From the NCBI RefSeq assembly GCF_036169555.1, contig NZ_CP108032.1, positions 310,001 through 374,000 of the forward strand: a stretch of DNA of 64,000 nucleotides. The letters run 5' to 3'. A program made the position numbers and the translations under genes. Position 1 is the first letter of the stretch; each line of letters starts with the position of its first letter. A model generated the notes under the pieces. It saw only the letters and a list, made by a program, of their open reading frames with translations. It ran no database searches and was not told the origin of the DNA. Shown here in pieces: positions 56,100 to 64,000 of this stretch. Source of the DNA: Streptomyces sp. NBC_00306 (GTDB lineage: Bacteria > Actinomycetota > Actinomycetes > Streptomycetales > Streptomycetaceae).

Positions 56100-58411
56100 G
56101 CGTGCGGGCCACACTTCGCTGGGCGCACGCCGATCTGCGGGCCCATCGCGGGCAGTCGGTCTTCGTCGTGCTCGCCAGCGCGGGGATCATCAGTTCCCTC
56201 CTGCTCGCCGTGGCCCTCTTCAGCTATGCGGCCAACCCCTGGCAGCGGATCTTCACCCAGTCCGACGGAGCCCATGTCTGGCTCCACACCCGGGCCGCGG
56301 CGGACACCGACGCGCTGTCCGATCTCGAAGGGGTCGCCGGGGTCTCGGGCCCGTACCGCACCGGGAAGGCGACGCTGGAGTCCCGTGGCGTACGGGCGAG
56401 TGTGTCCCTGCGCGCGACCGGGACCCGGCCGCCCGATGTCGCCCGGCCGCTGGTGACCGACGGCAACTGGCTGGACGCCGGCGCGGGCGGTGTGGTGCTG
56501 GAGAGTTCCGTCGCCCGAGTCCTGTGGGCGGAGCCGGGTGACAGCCTGACCGTGAAGGGACCGGACGGCGCCGCGCACACCCTGCGGGTCGCCGGCGTGG
56601 CCGAGGCCGCGGAACCTCTCTACCGCCCCGGGGGCGAGCCCGGCATCGGCTGGGTGCTGCCCCGCACGCTCGACCAGGTCGCCCCCCGCAGCACCTCGCA
56701 GAGCGTGGGACTGCGGCTGCACGACCCCGCCGATCTCGACTTCACCGTCCAGCAGGCCGTGACGCTGCTCGGCGCGGACCGGGTCGCCGAGGTGACGAAG
56801 TGGCAACAGGCACGGGCCGAGGCCGGCAGCGACGACCGGCTGCTCGGGCAGCTGTTCGCGGTGTTCGGCCTGGGTGCCCTGCTGGCCGCCGCTCTCGCCG
56901 CGTCCGGCGCGATCGGCGCACGGATCCGGGGACAGCTGCGGGACATCTCCGTCCTCAAGGCGATCGGTTTCACCCCGGGCCAGGTGGTCCGCGGCTTCCT
57001 CCTCCAGCACCTCGCGTTCGCCCTGCTCGGTGTCGCTCTGGGCACCGCCGCGATCGCCGTCCTGGGCTCCCGGATACCCGGCCGCATCGGTGAGGCGGCC
57101 GGAGTCTGGCAGGACCTGCCCGGGCACACGGCCCTGATGATCGGGGTCCCGAGCGGCGCGGTCCTGCTCATCGCCGCCGCCACCACGCTCGCCGCCTGGC
57201 GGGCGGGACGGGTCCCGCCGGTACCGATGGCACGGTCCGCGCTTCCGTCGGCCTCGCCCATGACCGGTCTCGGCCGACGGGCTCTCGGCCTGCGGGTGCC
57301 GCCCGCGCTGGTGCTCGGGTGGCGGGCCGCGTTCCCCCGGCGTGCGCGCACCCTGCTGACGGTGGCCCGCCTCGCGCTCCCGCTGCTGCTGATCACGGTG
57401 GCCCTGGTCGCCTGGTCCACGCTGGACGTGTTCCGCAGCCGCCCCGCCGACATGGGCGTTCCCGCGGCGCTGACCGTACGGGCCGAGCAGCCCGGCAGCC
57501 CTTCCGGGCAGCAGCTCGACCGGGCGCTGACCGCGCCACCGGCCGTCGCCGCCGTCCATCCCGGAGTGGAGGTCGCGGCCCTCGTACCCGGGCAGACCGG
57601 CACCATCACCCTGCGTGGTCTCGGCACCGCCGGGTCGCCCTATCCCTTCACGGTGGTGGAGGGACGGGCCGCCGACGGGCCCGACGAGGCCGTCGCCGGA
57701 CAGGGACTGCTCGATCTGCTGGACGTCCGGGTCGGTGACTGGGTGCGGATGACCGTCGAGGGGCGGCCGCAGATTCTGCACATCGTCGGGCGGAGCATCG
57801 AACCCGAGGCGGGCGGCCGGGTGATCTCGACGACGGTGGACACCCTGGCGGAGCGCGATCCCGCGCTGCGGCCCGACTTCTACCATCTCGTGCTGCGCCC
57901 CGGCGCCGACCCGCGTGCCGTGAGCGACGCGCTCGCCGCGGCGGCCGGCGGAGCCCTGGAGATCCGCGAGACACCGAATCCGGCGGACCGGCTGGAGCCG
58001 GCACGGGGGGTGATCGCGACGCTGATCGGTGTGCTGGCGCTGATCGGGCTCACCGAGCTGCTGACGGTCATCGGCACGGGGGTGCGCGACCGCGGCCGCG
58101 ATCTGCTGGCGCTCAAGGCGATCGGGCTCACTCCGCGCCAGATCAGCGCCGCGATCGTGACGGCCGCGGGGTTCACCGCGCTGCTCGCTGCCGCGCTGGG
58201 TACCGGGCTCGGGGTGCTGTCGGGCAGCTGGCTGGTCGACATCCAGGGCCGCTCCAGCGGTATGGGCGCGGGCATCGCCCATGCCCCGCCGGCACTGCTG
58301 CTCGCCTCGGTGGCCGCCGGGGCCGTGCTGGGCGCCGTCGCGGCAGCGGCGCTCCCCGCCACCAGGGCGGCGCGCAGACGACTGGCGGACTCCCTGGCCG
58401 AGACGCTCTGA
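56096..58411 (+). CDS. FtsX-like ABC transporter permease, duplicated
   Basis: 771 residues with two FtsX-like units. An N-terminal helix (VFVVLASAGIISSLLLAVAL) and a large extracytoplasmic domain lead to a three-helix FtsX bundle near 255-370 (LFAVFGLGALLAAALAASGA, LRDISVLKAIGFTPGQVVRG). A second helix/extracellular domain and bundle end at residue 771 (LALKAIGLTPRQISAAIVTA). The repeated LKAIGxTPxQ motif shows the internal duplication. GTG 56096 overlaps the ATPase stop. The substrate is unknown; peptide or antibiotic export is typical. Confidence 0.9.
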   Translation: MSVRATLRWAHADLRAHRGQSVFVVLASAGIISSLLLAVALFSYAANPWQRIFTQSDGAHVWLHTRAAADTDALSDLEGVAGVSGPYRTGKATLESRGVRASVSLRATGTRPPDVARPLVTDGNWLDAGAGGVVLESSVARVLWAEPGDSLTVKGPDGAAHTLRVAGVAEAAEPLYRPGGEPGIGWVLPRTLDQVAPRSTSQSVGLRLHDPADLDFTVQQAVTLLGADRVAEVTKWQQARAEAGSDDRLLGQLFAVFGLGALLAAALAASGAIGARIRGQLRDISVLKAIGFTPGQVVRGFLLQHLAFALLGVALGTAAIAVLGSRIPGRIGEAAGVWQDLPGHTALMIGVPSGAVLLIAAATTLAAWRAGRVPPVPMARSALPSASPMTGLGRRALGLRVPPALVLGWRAAFPRRARTLLTVARLALPLLLITVALVAWSTLDVFRSRPADMGVPAALTVRAEQPGSPSGQQLDRALTAPPAVAAVHPGVEVAALVPGQTGTITLRGLGTAGSPYPFTVVEGRAADGPDEAVAGQGLLDLLDVRVGDWVRMTVEGRPQILHIVGRSIEPEAGGRVISTTVDTLAERDPALRPDFYHLVLRPGADPRAVSDALAAAAGGALEIRETPNPADRLEPARGVIATLIGVLALIGLTELLTVIGTGVRDRGRDLLALKAIGLTPRQISAAIVTAAGFTALLAAALGTGLGVLSGSWLVDIQGRSSGMGAGIAHAPPALLLASVAAGAVLGAVAAAALPATRAARRRLADSLAETL

Positions 58412-58455
58412 GGCGAACCTCCCGGCCCCGCCCCGCAGTTGGCACGTACTTGGCT

Positions 58456-58486
58456 CGGAGTTGTCCCACGCCGTGATCCAACTCCG
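58456..58486. terminator. possible terminator after the ABC operon
   Basis: 8-bp perfect stem CGGAGTTG/CAACTCCG with a 15-base loop, followed by TGCTTTC, 45 bases after the permease stop. Confidence 0.45.
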
Positions 58487-58552
58487 TGCTTTCATACGGC
58501 AGTCAGCGGGAATGACTCATGTTCCTCGGGGGAACGGAAGAGGGGCCTGCTC

Positions 58553-61318
58553 ATGTCGACGGGGGATCCACAGAACCGCATTCCGGCCTATCCGGGCGTC
58601 GAACGCTTCATCGACGCCTTCGACAAGCTGGTGGTGCAGCCGCGGCGCAGCCGCAGCAGAGTACCGGTCGTCCTGCTCAGCGAGCCGGGCGACGGAAGTG
58701 CCGGGCGGCGGATCGTCGCCGGGCTGCGGTCCCGGATGCGGGGCCGCAGTGAAGTCCTCGCACCGCACGCGTACATTCCGCAGATCCCGGACGGGGCGGA
58801 TCCGCCGCCGCTCGAACTCTTCGAGCATCTGACCCTTCAGCTCGCGGAGACGATGCCGCCCGGGACCGGTGAACTGCGGCTGCACAGCTACCGGTTGCTC
58901 CGATCCGTCGTGACCGCCCCGGCCATCGAGGGCCTGATGGAGCGGCGCCACGCCGAGCTGCGCAACCACTGCTACGCGGAGCACCGCAACTGGTCCCGCA
59001 CCGCGCAGACCCTGTGGTGGCTCGGCGGCCGTGACCAGGCGAGCGGCGGCACCCTCCTCGAACTGCTGTGGAACTTCATCGCCGGTCCGCTTTTCCAGCG
59101 GCTGCCGCGCGCCCTCTACAGCTGGCGCGCCAACCGGCGCATGCTCGGCCGGGCCCGCAGCCGCAGCTGGTACGCGGAGTGGGTACGGCGCCAGCACGGC
59201 AGTCCGCCCACGGACTTCTTCCGCTCCGCCCTCGACCTCGTGCACGGTGAACCGGCCACTGAGCCCGAGCGGATGGACCGGGTGCTGATGCACGCCCTGC
59301 TCGCCGATCTCGACCAGGCGTGCCGTTCCCGGATGTTCAACCCCTGGCGGCGCAGGCGCACCACCCGTTTCGTGCTGCTCTTCGACGAGGCGGGCCCCGC
59401 CGACTCGCGCGTCCAGCGTTTCCTGCGGGAGTTGCGCTCCGCGATGGAGGATCTGCGCTGCACCTCGGTGTTCGCCGTCGCGGGCGGCGTGCGCTCGCTC
59501 GCCTCGCGTATCCCGGACATCGACGCCACCGGTCTCGCGCACGCCGGCGCGGAGCTGATCAACATCGAGCGCCGCGGGATGACGCCGGGGCAGCCGACGG
59601 GCATCGTCGTCCCGGTGACGGAGGTCCCCGAGGACGATCAGGCGGCGGTCTACTGGCTGGGCCGCTGGCCGACGCTGGTGACACCGTCGCCCCGCTGGGG
59701 GCCGGGTGCGGAGGTGGCCGGCGTACTCGGGGTCGGCACCGTGGCGCTCGCCGTCGCGGCGGCTCTGGTCCTCGTACCGGACGTACGGGGCGGGGACGAC
59801 GACGATCCGTGCCAGGGCTCCACGTTCCTCGGCACGGACGGGCAGTGCGTCGGTGTCGCCGAGGGAGCGGCGGGCTTCGGCAGGGGCCCCAGCGAGCAGG
59901 CCGTACGGGCCGTGCTGCAGCAGATCGAGCGGCAGAACGGGGAGGTCGACACCGAACTCGCGGGCAGGCGCGCCGACGACCGCCGCCCCGGCCGCCGTAC
60001 CGTCGTCTACTTCGGTCCGCTCACCGGCGGCAAGGACGCCGAGGACCCCGTGCGCGGCGGCACCCTGGCCGAGCTGCGCGGAATCGCGCTGGCACAGCAG
60101 CACATCAACGCCCAGGCGCTTCGGTCGGGCGAACGCGTACCGCTGCGGGTGCTGGCCGCCAACGCCGGTGACCGGTTCAAGGACGCGCCCGCCGTCGCCG
60201 AGCGGATCGCGGAACTCGCGGCGCGGGACCCCTCCATCGCCGGCGTCGTCGGCTTCGGGCAGAGCCGCCGCAAGACGTACGACGCGATCCGCGTTCTCGA
60301 CAAGGCCGGCATCCCGATGGTCGGCACTTCGGGGACGGCCGATGAACTCCTGCGCCAGGGCGAGCACTACTACCAGACGGCCCCCACGGATTCCCGGGCG
60401 GCGGAACTGATGGCCGTGTTCGCGAAGAGCGCCGCCATGACGGGCGGACGGACGGCTCTGCGGGTCAGCCTCGTCGCGGACGCGACCGACGCATACAGCA
60501 ACAGCCTCGCCGCCTCCTTCCGTGCCTCCTACGGTCCGGCGCGCACCGACGTGCTCCTCTACACACCGAACGACGCCCCGGAACCCGAGCCCGTACCGGG
60601 CGCGGTGAACGGCCGGCCGGTACCCACCGTGGAGGACCTCGCCCGCGAGGTCTGCCGCGCGGTCCAGAAGGAACCGCGGACGGCGGTGGTGTGGTCGGCG
60701 CGCGCCAGTCAGTTCCAGCTGTTCCTGGCGGAGATCTCCCGCTTCTCCGGCGACTGCCCGAAGATCAGCGTGCTCGGCGGTGACGACGTCACCAATGCCC
60801 TCACCGAACAGCAGCGCCCCTGGGACGACTTCACGGGCCTCACCCTCTTCTACGCCTCGCACGGCTACGCGCCCACCCTGGCGAAGGAGAGCCCGGAGGC
60901 AGCGGCCTTCCTCACCGCGTACGACCGCGCGTACAGCACCGACCGCACGCCCAGCACCAAGGCGATGCGCGAGGACGGCCATGTCGCACTCGCCTGGGAC
61001 GCGTTGCGCTATCTCGCCGAAGGCATCGACCAGGCGTGGCGCACCACCGGCAGTCACGACGACCGTCTCGACCGCGGCCTGCTGCAAGGGGTGCTCTACC
61101 AGGGCCTGGGCGGCGGCGGTTTCGACGGCGCGACCGGCAGGATAGACGCCCACGGCGCGGCGGGCGGCGGACGGGTGACGGAGAACAAGCTGCTCGCGGT
61201 GCTGCGGGGCAGCAACGGGCAGCCGGCGACGGAGCTGCTGTGCGGCACGGTGACGCGCGGCGACGAACGCCGGACGTGGGGCCCGAAAGGCAAGGAGTTC
61301 CCCTGTCCGCAGAGGTGA
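58553..61318 (+). CDS. chimeric protein: degenerate NTPase-like half, one membrane helix, extracellular ligand-binding half
   Basis: 921 residues. The N-terminal half (1-385) has a P-loop-like EPGDGSAGRR (44-53) in which the catalytic Lys/Thr are Arg, and a Walker-B-like FVLLFDEAG (Asp278, Glu279), so it is an NTPase fold that may not hydrolyse. A single helix (VAGVLGVGTVALAVAAALVLV, about 388-408) follows. A Cys420/Cys432 pair is next, then a type I periplasmic-binding domain as in amino-acid ABC receptors (TVVYFGPLTGGKD, ELRGIALAQQHINAQ, VVGFGQSRRKTYDAI, GIPMVGTSGTADELL). ATG 58553 has GGAAGAGGGG about 9-18 bases upstream. No permease is adjacent. A one-pass sensor is inferred. Confidence 0.85.
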   Translation: MSTGDPQNRIPAYPGVERFIDAFDKLVVQPRRSRSRVPVVLLSEPGDGSAGRRIVAGLRSRMRGRSEVLAPHAYIPQIPDGADPPPLELFEHLTLQLAETMPPGTGELRLHSYRLLRSVVTAPAIEGLMERRHAELRNHCYAEHRNWSRTAQTLWWLGGRDQASGGTLLELLWNFIAGPLFQRLPRALYSWRANRRMLGRARSRSWYAEWVRRQHGSPPTDFFRSALDLVHGEPATEPERMDRVLMHALLADLDQACRSRMFNPWRRRRTTRFVLLFDEAGPADSRVQRFLRELRSAMEDLRCTSVFAVAGGVRSLASRIPDIDATGLAHAGAELINIERRGMTPGQPTGIVVPVTEVPEDDQAAVYWLGRWPTLVTPSPRWGPGAEVAGVLGVGTVALAVAAALVLVPDVRGGDDDDPCQGSTFLGTDGQCVGVAEGAAGFGRGPSEQAVRAVLQQIERQNGEVDTELAGRRADDRRPGRRTVVYFGPLTGGKDAEDPVRGGTLAELRGIALAQQHINAQALRSGERVPLRVLAANAGDRFKDAPAVAERIAELAARDPSIAGVVGFGQSRRKTYDAIRVLDKAGIPMVGTSGTADELLRQGEHYYQTAPTDSRAAELMAVFAKSAAMTGGRTALRVSLVADATDAYSNSLAASFRASYGPARTDVLLYTPNDAPEPEPVPGAVNGRPVPTVEDLAREVCRAVQKEPRTAVVWSARASQFQLFLAEISRFSGDCPKISVLGGDDVTNALTEQQRPWDDFTGLTLFYASHGYAPTLAKESPEAAAFLTAYDRAYSTDRTPSTKAMREDGHVALAWDALRYLAEGIDQAWRTTGSHDDRLDRGLLQGVLYQGLGGGGFDGATGRIDAHGAAGGGRVTENKLLAVLRGSNGQPATELLCGTVTRGDERRTWGPKGKEFPCPQR

Positions 61319-61373
61319 CCGGTCACGCAGTGCGAGGGGTGAGCCGGGACGGGCGGCTCGGTAGCATCGGGCG

Positions 61374-62183
61374 ATGAACCGTCCTCGGCTGATCGCCACC
61401 GACCTCGACGGCACGCTGCTGGGCCCCCGCGGCGTCCTGTCGCCGCGCACGCTGAGCGCCCTGCGGGCCGCCGTCTCCGCCGGTACGGAGGTCGTCTTCG
61501 TCACGGCCCGGCCGCCCCGTTTCGTCGACATGCTCACCGCCGCGACCGGCCTGGTCGGCACGGCGGTGTGCAGCAACGGGTCCCTCGTCTACGACGTCGC
61601 CTCACGGATCGTCGTCGAGACGCGGGCCCTGCCGCTGCCCACGGCCCGCCAGGTGGCCACGGCCCTGGCGGCGGCCGCTCCCGGGCTGGGTTTCGCCCTG
61701 GAGACCGGACACCATCTGCTGTACGAGCCGGGGTTCGGGCTGCGCTTCGAAGGGGCCGCGGAGTTCGAGGTGGCGGTGGCATCCCTGGTGGAGCTGTGGC
61801 TGACGGAGGTGCCCGTTACCAAGCTGCTCGCCTGGTCGGCGCAGCTCGACGCGGACTTCCTGCTGGCGGCGGCGGAGGAGTCGGCCGGCGGGGTCGCCCA
61901 GTTCACGCACTCGGGCGGCCGCGGTCTGCTGGAGATCAGCGCACCCGGCGTGAGCAAGGCGAGCACGCTGTCCGCGCTGTGTGCCGTCCGTGGCATCGAC
62001 GCGAGCGACGTCGTCGCCTTCGGTGACATGCCGAACGACCTGGCGATCCTCCAGTGGGCGGGCACCGGCTACGCGATGGCCAATGCCCACCCGGCGGTGC
62101 TGGCGGCCGTGGGGAGGCACACCGCGTCGAACGCGGACGACGGGGTGGCCGTCGTGCTCGAGGAGTTCTTCGGCCGGGGCTGA
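61374..62183 (+). CDS. HAD superfamily hydrolase, Cof type
   Basis: 269 residues. Motif I is LIATDLDGTLLG (Asp nucleophile), motif II EVVFVTARP, the class IIB cap (about 85-185) has LPLPTARQVATALAAAAPG, and motif IV is VAFGDMPNDLAIL; AMANAHPAVLAAV follows. Cof-type enzymes dephosphorylate sugar phosphates or flavin precursors. It is a single gene 55 bases after the chimeric receptor gene and may be on the same transcript. Confidence 0.9.
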   Translation: MNRPRLIATDLDGTLLGPRGVLSPRTLSALRAAVSAGTEVVFVTARPPRFVDMLTAATGLVGTAVCSNGSLVYDVASRIVVETRALPLPTARQVATALAAAAPGLGFALETGHHLLYEPGFGLRFEGAAEFEVAVASLVELWLTEVPVTKLLAWSAQLDADFLLAAAEESAGGVAQFTHSGGRGLLEISAPGVSKASTLSALCAVRGIDASDVVAFGDMPNDLAILQWAGTGYAMANAHPAVLAAVGRHTASNADDGVAVVLEEFFGRG

Positions 62184-62221
62184 CCGTACGTCGATGGCAG
62201 CGCAGCGGTGGCCCGGCGCCG

Positions 62222-63637
62222 TCACAGCATCACGTGTTTGCCCTGTGTGTAGTCCAGCAGGCCGGACATCGAGAGATCACTGCCGTACCCGGAGTGCTTG
62301 ACTCCGCCGTGCGGCATCTCGGACACCGTCGTGCCGTGGGTGTTCACCCAGACGATCCCCGTGTGCAGGGCCCGGGTTGCCCGCATGGCGCGCTCGTGGT
62401 CGGCGGTCCACACACTGGCGGCGAGTCCGAACCGTACGTCGTTGGCCAGGCGGAGCGCCTCGTCCTCGTCGGTGAAGCGCTGCAAGGTGACGACCGGCCC
62501 GAAGATCTCCTCCTGCACGATCTCGTCGCTCTGGCGGACCCCAGCGATCACGGTGGCTTCGAGGAAGTGGCCGGGGCGCCGGAGGCGTGAGCCGCCGGTG
62601 ACGATCTCGGCGTGGGCAGGGAGCCCGTTCAGGAGGCGTTCCACGGAGGCGAGTTGACCGGCACTGTTGAGCGGTCCGAAGTCGGCTCCCGGGCGCTGTT
62701 TCGCGGCGTGCGCCGCGAGGGCGGTCACGAACGCGTCGTACACCCGGGTGTGCACGAGGAGCCGTGTCGGTGCCGTGCAGTCCTGGCCCGCGTTGTAGTA
62801 CGCGACCGTGGCGAGCTCCGCGGCGGTGGACTCGATGTCCACGTCGTCGTGCACGATGACGGGGGCGTTGCCGCCGAGCTCGAGGTGGACGCGTTTGAGG
62901 TCGGCGGCGGCGGCCGCGGCGATCTCCTGGCCCGCGCGGACGCTGCCCGTGACCGCGATCATCCGGACCTCGGGGTGGGAGACGAGGGCCCGGCCGGTGT
63001 CCCGGTCGCCGCACAGGACGTTCAGTACGCCCGGCGGCAGGTGGTCGGCGGCGATCCGCGCCAGCAGCGCGACGGACGAGGGCGTGGTGTCGGCGGGCTT
63101 GAGCACGGTGGTGTTGCCCGCCGCCAGAGCGGGGGCGATCTTCCACGCGGCCATCATCAGCGGGTAGTTCCACGGGGTGATCTGGGCGCAGACACCGATC
63201 GGTTCGCGGCGCAGCAGGGAGGTGCGGCCCTCGGTGTACTCCCCCGCCGCGGCACCCGGCAGGGCGCGGGCGGCTCCCGCGAAGAAGCGGAACGCGTCGA
63301 CGATCGCCGGGAGTTCGTCGTCGCGGAACAGCTCGACGGGCTTGCCCGTGTCCCCCACTTCGGCCGCCACCAGGTCGTCCGCGTGTGCCTCCATCGCGTC
63401 GGCGATGTGCAACAGGGCGCGTTGCCGTTCGCCCGGGGTGGTCAGGGACCAGGTCTCATGCGCCGCTGCCGCCGCGGCGCAGGCCGCCTGGACATCGGCC
63501 GGTCCGGAGCGCGGGGCGCTGCGATGTGTCTCGCCGCTGGCGGGGTCGACGAGTTGTGTCACCTCGCCGGACGAGGCGGGCAGATCGGCGCCCCCGATGT
63601 GGTTGAGGATCACGGAGTCCTTCTCGGTCTCAGCCAC
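62222..63637 (-). CDS. aldehyde dehydrogenase, probable gamma-aminobutyraldehyde dehydrogenase
   Basis: 471-residue NAD-dependent aldehyde dehydrogenase. The catalytic Glu is in HLELGGNAPVIV, the Cys in NAGQDCTAPTRLL, the cofactor region in TPWNYPLMMAAWKIAPALAA and SVRAGQEIAAAAA. The GQDCTA segment is typical of the PatD-like branch. GTG 63637 has GAAGGAGG 10 bases upstream, and the gene overlaps the end of the amine oxidase gene by 8 bases. Together they would oxidise putrescine to 4-aminobutyrate, an inference from the pairing. Confidence 0.88.
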   Translation of the reverse strand: MAETEKDSVILNHIGGADLPASSGEVTQLVDPASGETHRSAPRSGPADVQAACAAAAAAHETWSLTTPGERQRALLHIADAMEAHADDLVAAEVGDTGKPVELFRDDELPAIVDAFRFFAGAARALPGAAAGEYTEGRTSLLRREPIGVCAQITPWNYPLMMAAWKIAPALAAGNTTVLKPADTTPSSVALLARIAADHLPPGVLNVLCGDRDTGRALVSHPEVRMIAVTGSVRAGQEIAAAAAADLKRVHLELGGNAPVIVHDDVDIESTAAELATVAYYNAGQDCTAPTRLLVHTRVYDAFVTALAAHAAKQRPGADFGPLNSAGQLASVERLLNGLPAHAEIVTGGSRLRRPGHFLEATVIAGVRQSDEIVQEEIFGPVVTLQRFTDEDEALRLANDVRFGLAASVWTADHERAMRATRALHTGIVWVNTHGTTVSEMPHGGVKHSGYGSDLSMSGLLDYTQGKHVML

Positions 63638-64000
63638 GCCGCAGTGCCTCCTTCGCCGCCGCACGGCCGGTGCGGACGGCGCCTTCCATGTAGCCGGCGA
63701 CCCACTGGTCGGAGCCGCAGACGTAGAAGGGCGGTTCGTGGGTCGCGTGCAGGGGGCCGACTCCCGTGACATCGCCGGGTGTCCACTGCGTGACATAGCC
63801 CTGGGTCCACGGGTCGGTGCCCCACAGGCGCAGATACGCGGCGACGGGCTGGTGGGCGTCGTCGCCGTAGAGACGGGCGATGTCGCCGAGCAGTTCACGA
63901 TCGCGGGTGTGCGAGGGCATGCCGAGCAGGACGCCGTAGCGCTCCGGGGGAATCAGGGCGGAGAGGATTCCCTCGCTCTGCGGCCAGGTGCTGCCGAGCA
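63630..64000 (-). CDS. flavin-containing amine oxidase (5' end outside window)
   Basis: C-terminal 123 residues of a flavin monoamine oxidase. TDPWTQGYVTQWTPGDVTGVG is followed by PFYVCGSDQWVAGYMEGAVRTGRAAA, the FAD-binding C-terminal motif (GSD/TE..GYM(E/D)GA). The frame is open to the window edge and the gene starts beyond 64000. The last 8 bases overlap the aldehyde dehydrogenase gene, indicating translational coupling in an amine-degradation operon. Putrescine is the best guess for the substrate, given the partner. Confidence 0.85.
   Translation of the reverse strand, partial: LGSTWPQSEGILSALIPPERYGVLLGMPSHTRDRELLGDIARLYGDDAHQPVAAYLRLWGTDPWTQGYVTQWTPGDVTGVGPLHATHEPPFYVCGSDQWVAGYMEGAVRTGRAAAKEALRRG

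Noticed and set aside
58517..61576. 1019-codon antisense frame opposite the chimeric receptor gene
   Set aside because: No recognisable domain, while the plus strand has clear domains and a membrane helix.
1..64000. CRISPR array, tRNA or rRNA genes, prophage or conjugative element
   Set aside because: No regularly spaced repeats, no cloverleaf sequences noticed, and no integrase, relaxase or phage structural genes. The only mobile DNA is the IS5-family remnant.

Overview
The window is high-GC chromosomal DNA of a streptomycete or a very close relative. Supporting signs are the strongly GC-biased third codon positions, the frequent GTG and TTG starts, a WhiB regulator, a gvpO-A-F-G-J-L-S-K gas-vesicle operon, a TIGR04222-type protein, and many secreted proteases. 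It reads as accessory or arm-type chromosome: small transcription units, many orphan enzymes, one decayed insertion sequence, and no tRNA, rRNA, CRISPR or prophage.

Layout. 1-10.1 kb: the end of a type II NADH dehydrogenase, a long secreted subtilase, small hypothetical genes, and a secreted M1 peptidase. 10.3-13.3 kb: methyltransferase, alpha/beta hydrolase, TIGR04222 protein and flavin split-barrel protein. 13.3-17.2 kb: an eight-gene gas-vesicle operon on the minus strand whose genes mostly overlap by 4 bases. It faces a DUF2252 kinase-fold gene across a 356-base divergent region holding a CCCG tandem repeat. 18.9-24.8 kb: orphan TOPRIM protein, cupin, membrane protein, XRE regulator, SDR, GNAT, isochorismatase fold, and a 53-residue protein followed by a 22-bp perfect hairpin. 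24.9-40 kb: a protease-rich stretch with three more subtilases, a C39-like cysteine peptidase, a trypsin-like protease broken by an in-frame TAG, and a small exported protein sharing that protease's pro-region motif. A WhiB gene and a possible structured RNA also lie here. 40-45.2 kb: TrmB/LuxR-type regulator, NmrA-like reductase preceded by three tiny ORFs, an Ohr/OsmC gene, a CGNR zinc-finger regulator and a methyltransferase. 45.6-47.6 kb: RidA, IS5-family remnant, PIG-L deacetylase, VOC protein. 47.8-54.6 kb: an alpha-glucoside utilisation operon (GH13 hydrolase, binding protein, two permeases) and a second, orphan binding protein. 54.8-61.3 kb: PadR regulator with an ABC exporter of MacB/FtsX type, then a 921-residue protein joining a degenerate NTPase-like half to an extracellular ligand-binding half. 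61.4-64 kb: HAD phosphatase, aldehyde dehydrogenase and the end of a flavin amine oxidase.

How the parts work together. The GH13 enzyme, binding protein and permeases form one import-and-hydrolyse unit with a promoter at about 53.23-53.26 kb. The amine oxidase and aldehyde dehydrogenase overlap and probably run consecutive steps of polyamine breakdown. The CGNR regulator and the Ohr gene are tied together by three copies of GTCACC-N9-GGTGAC: one abuts the regulator's own start codon and two sit on the Ohr promoter. Three of the four subtilases carry a TTGTG-containing box whose end lies exactly 102 bases before the start codon, which suggests co-regulation. All annotation is from reading the sequence; no database search was possible.
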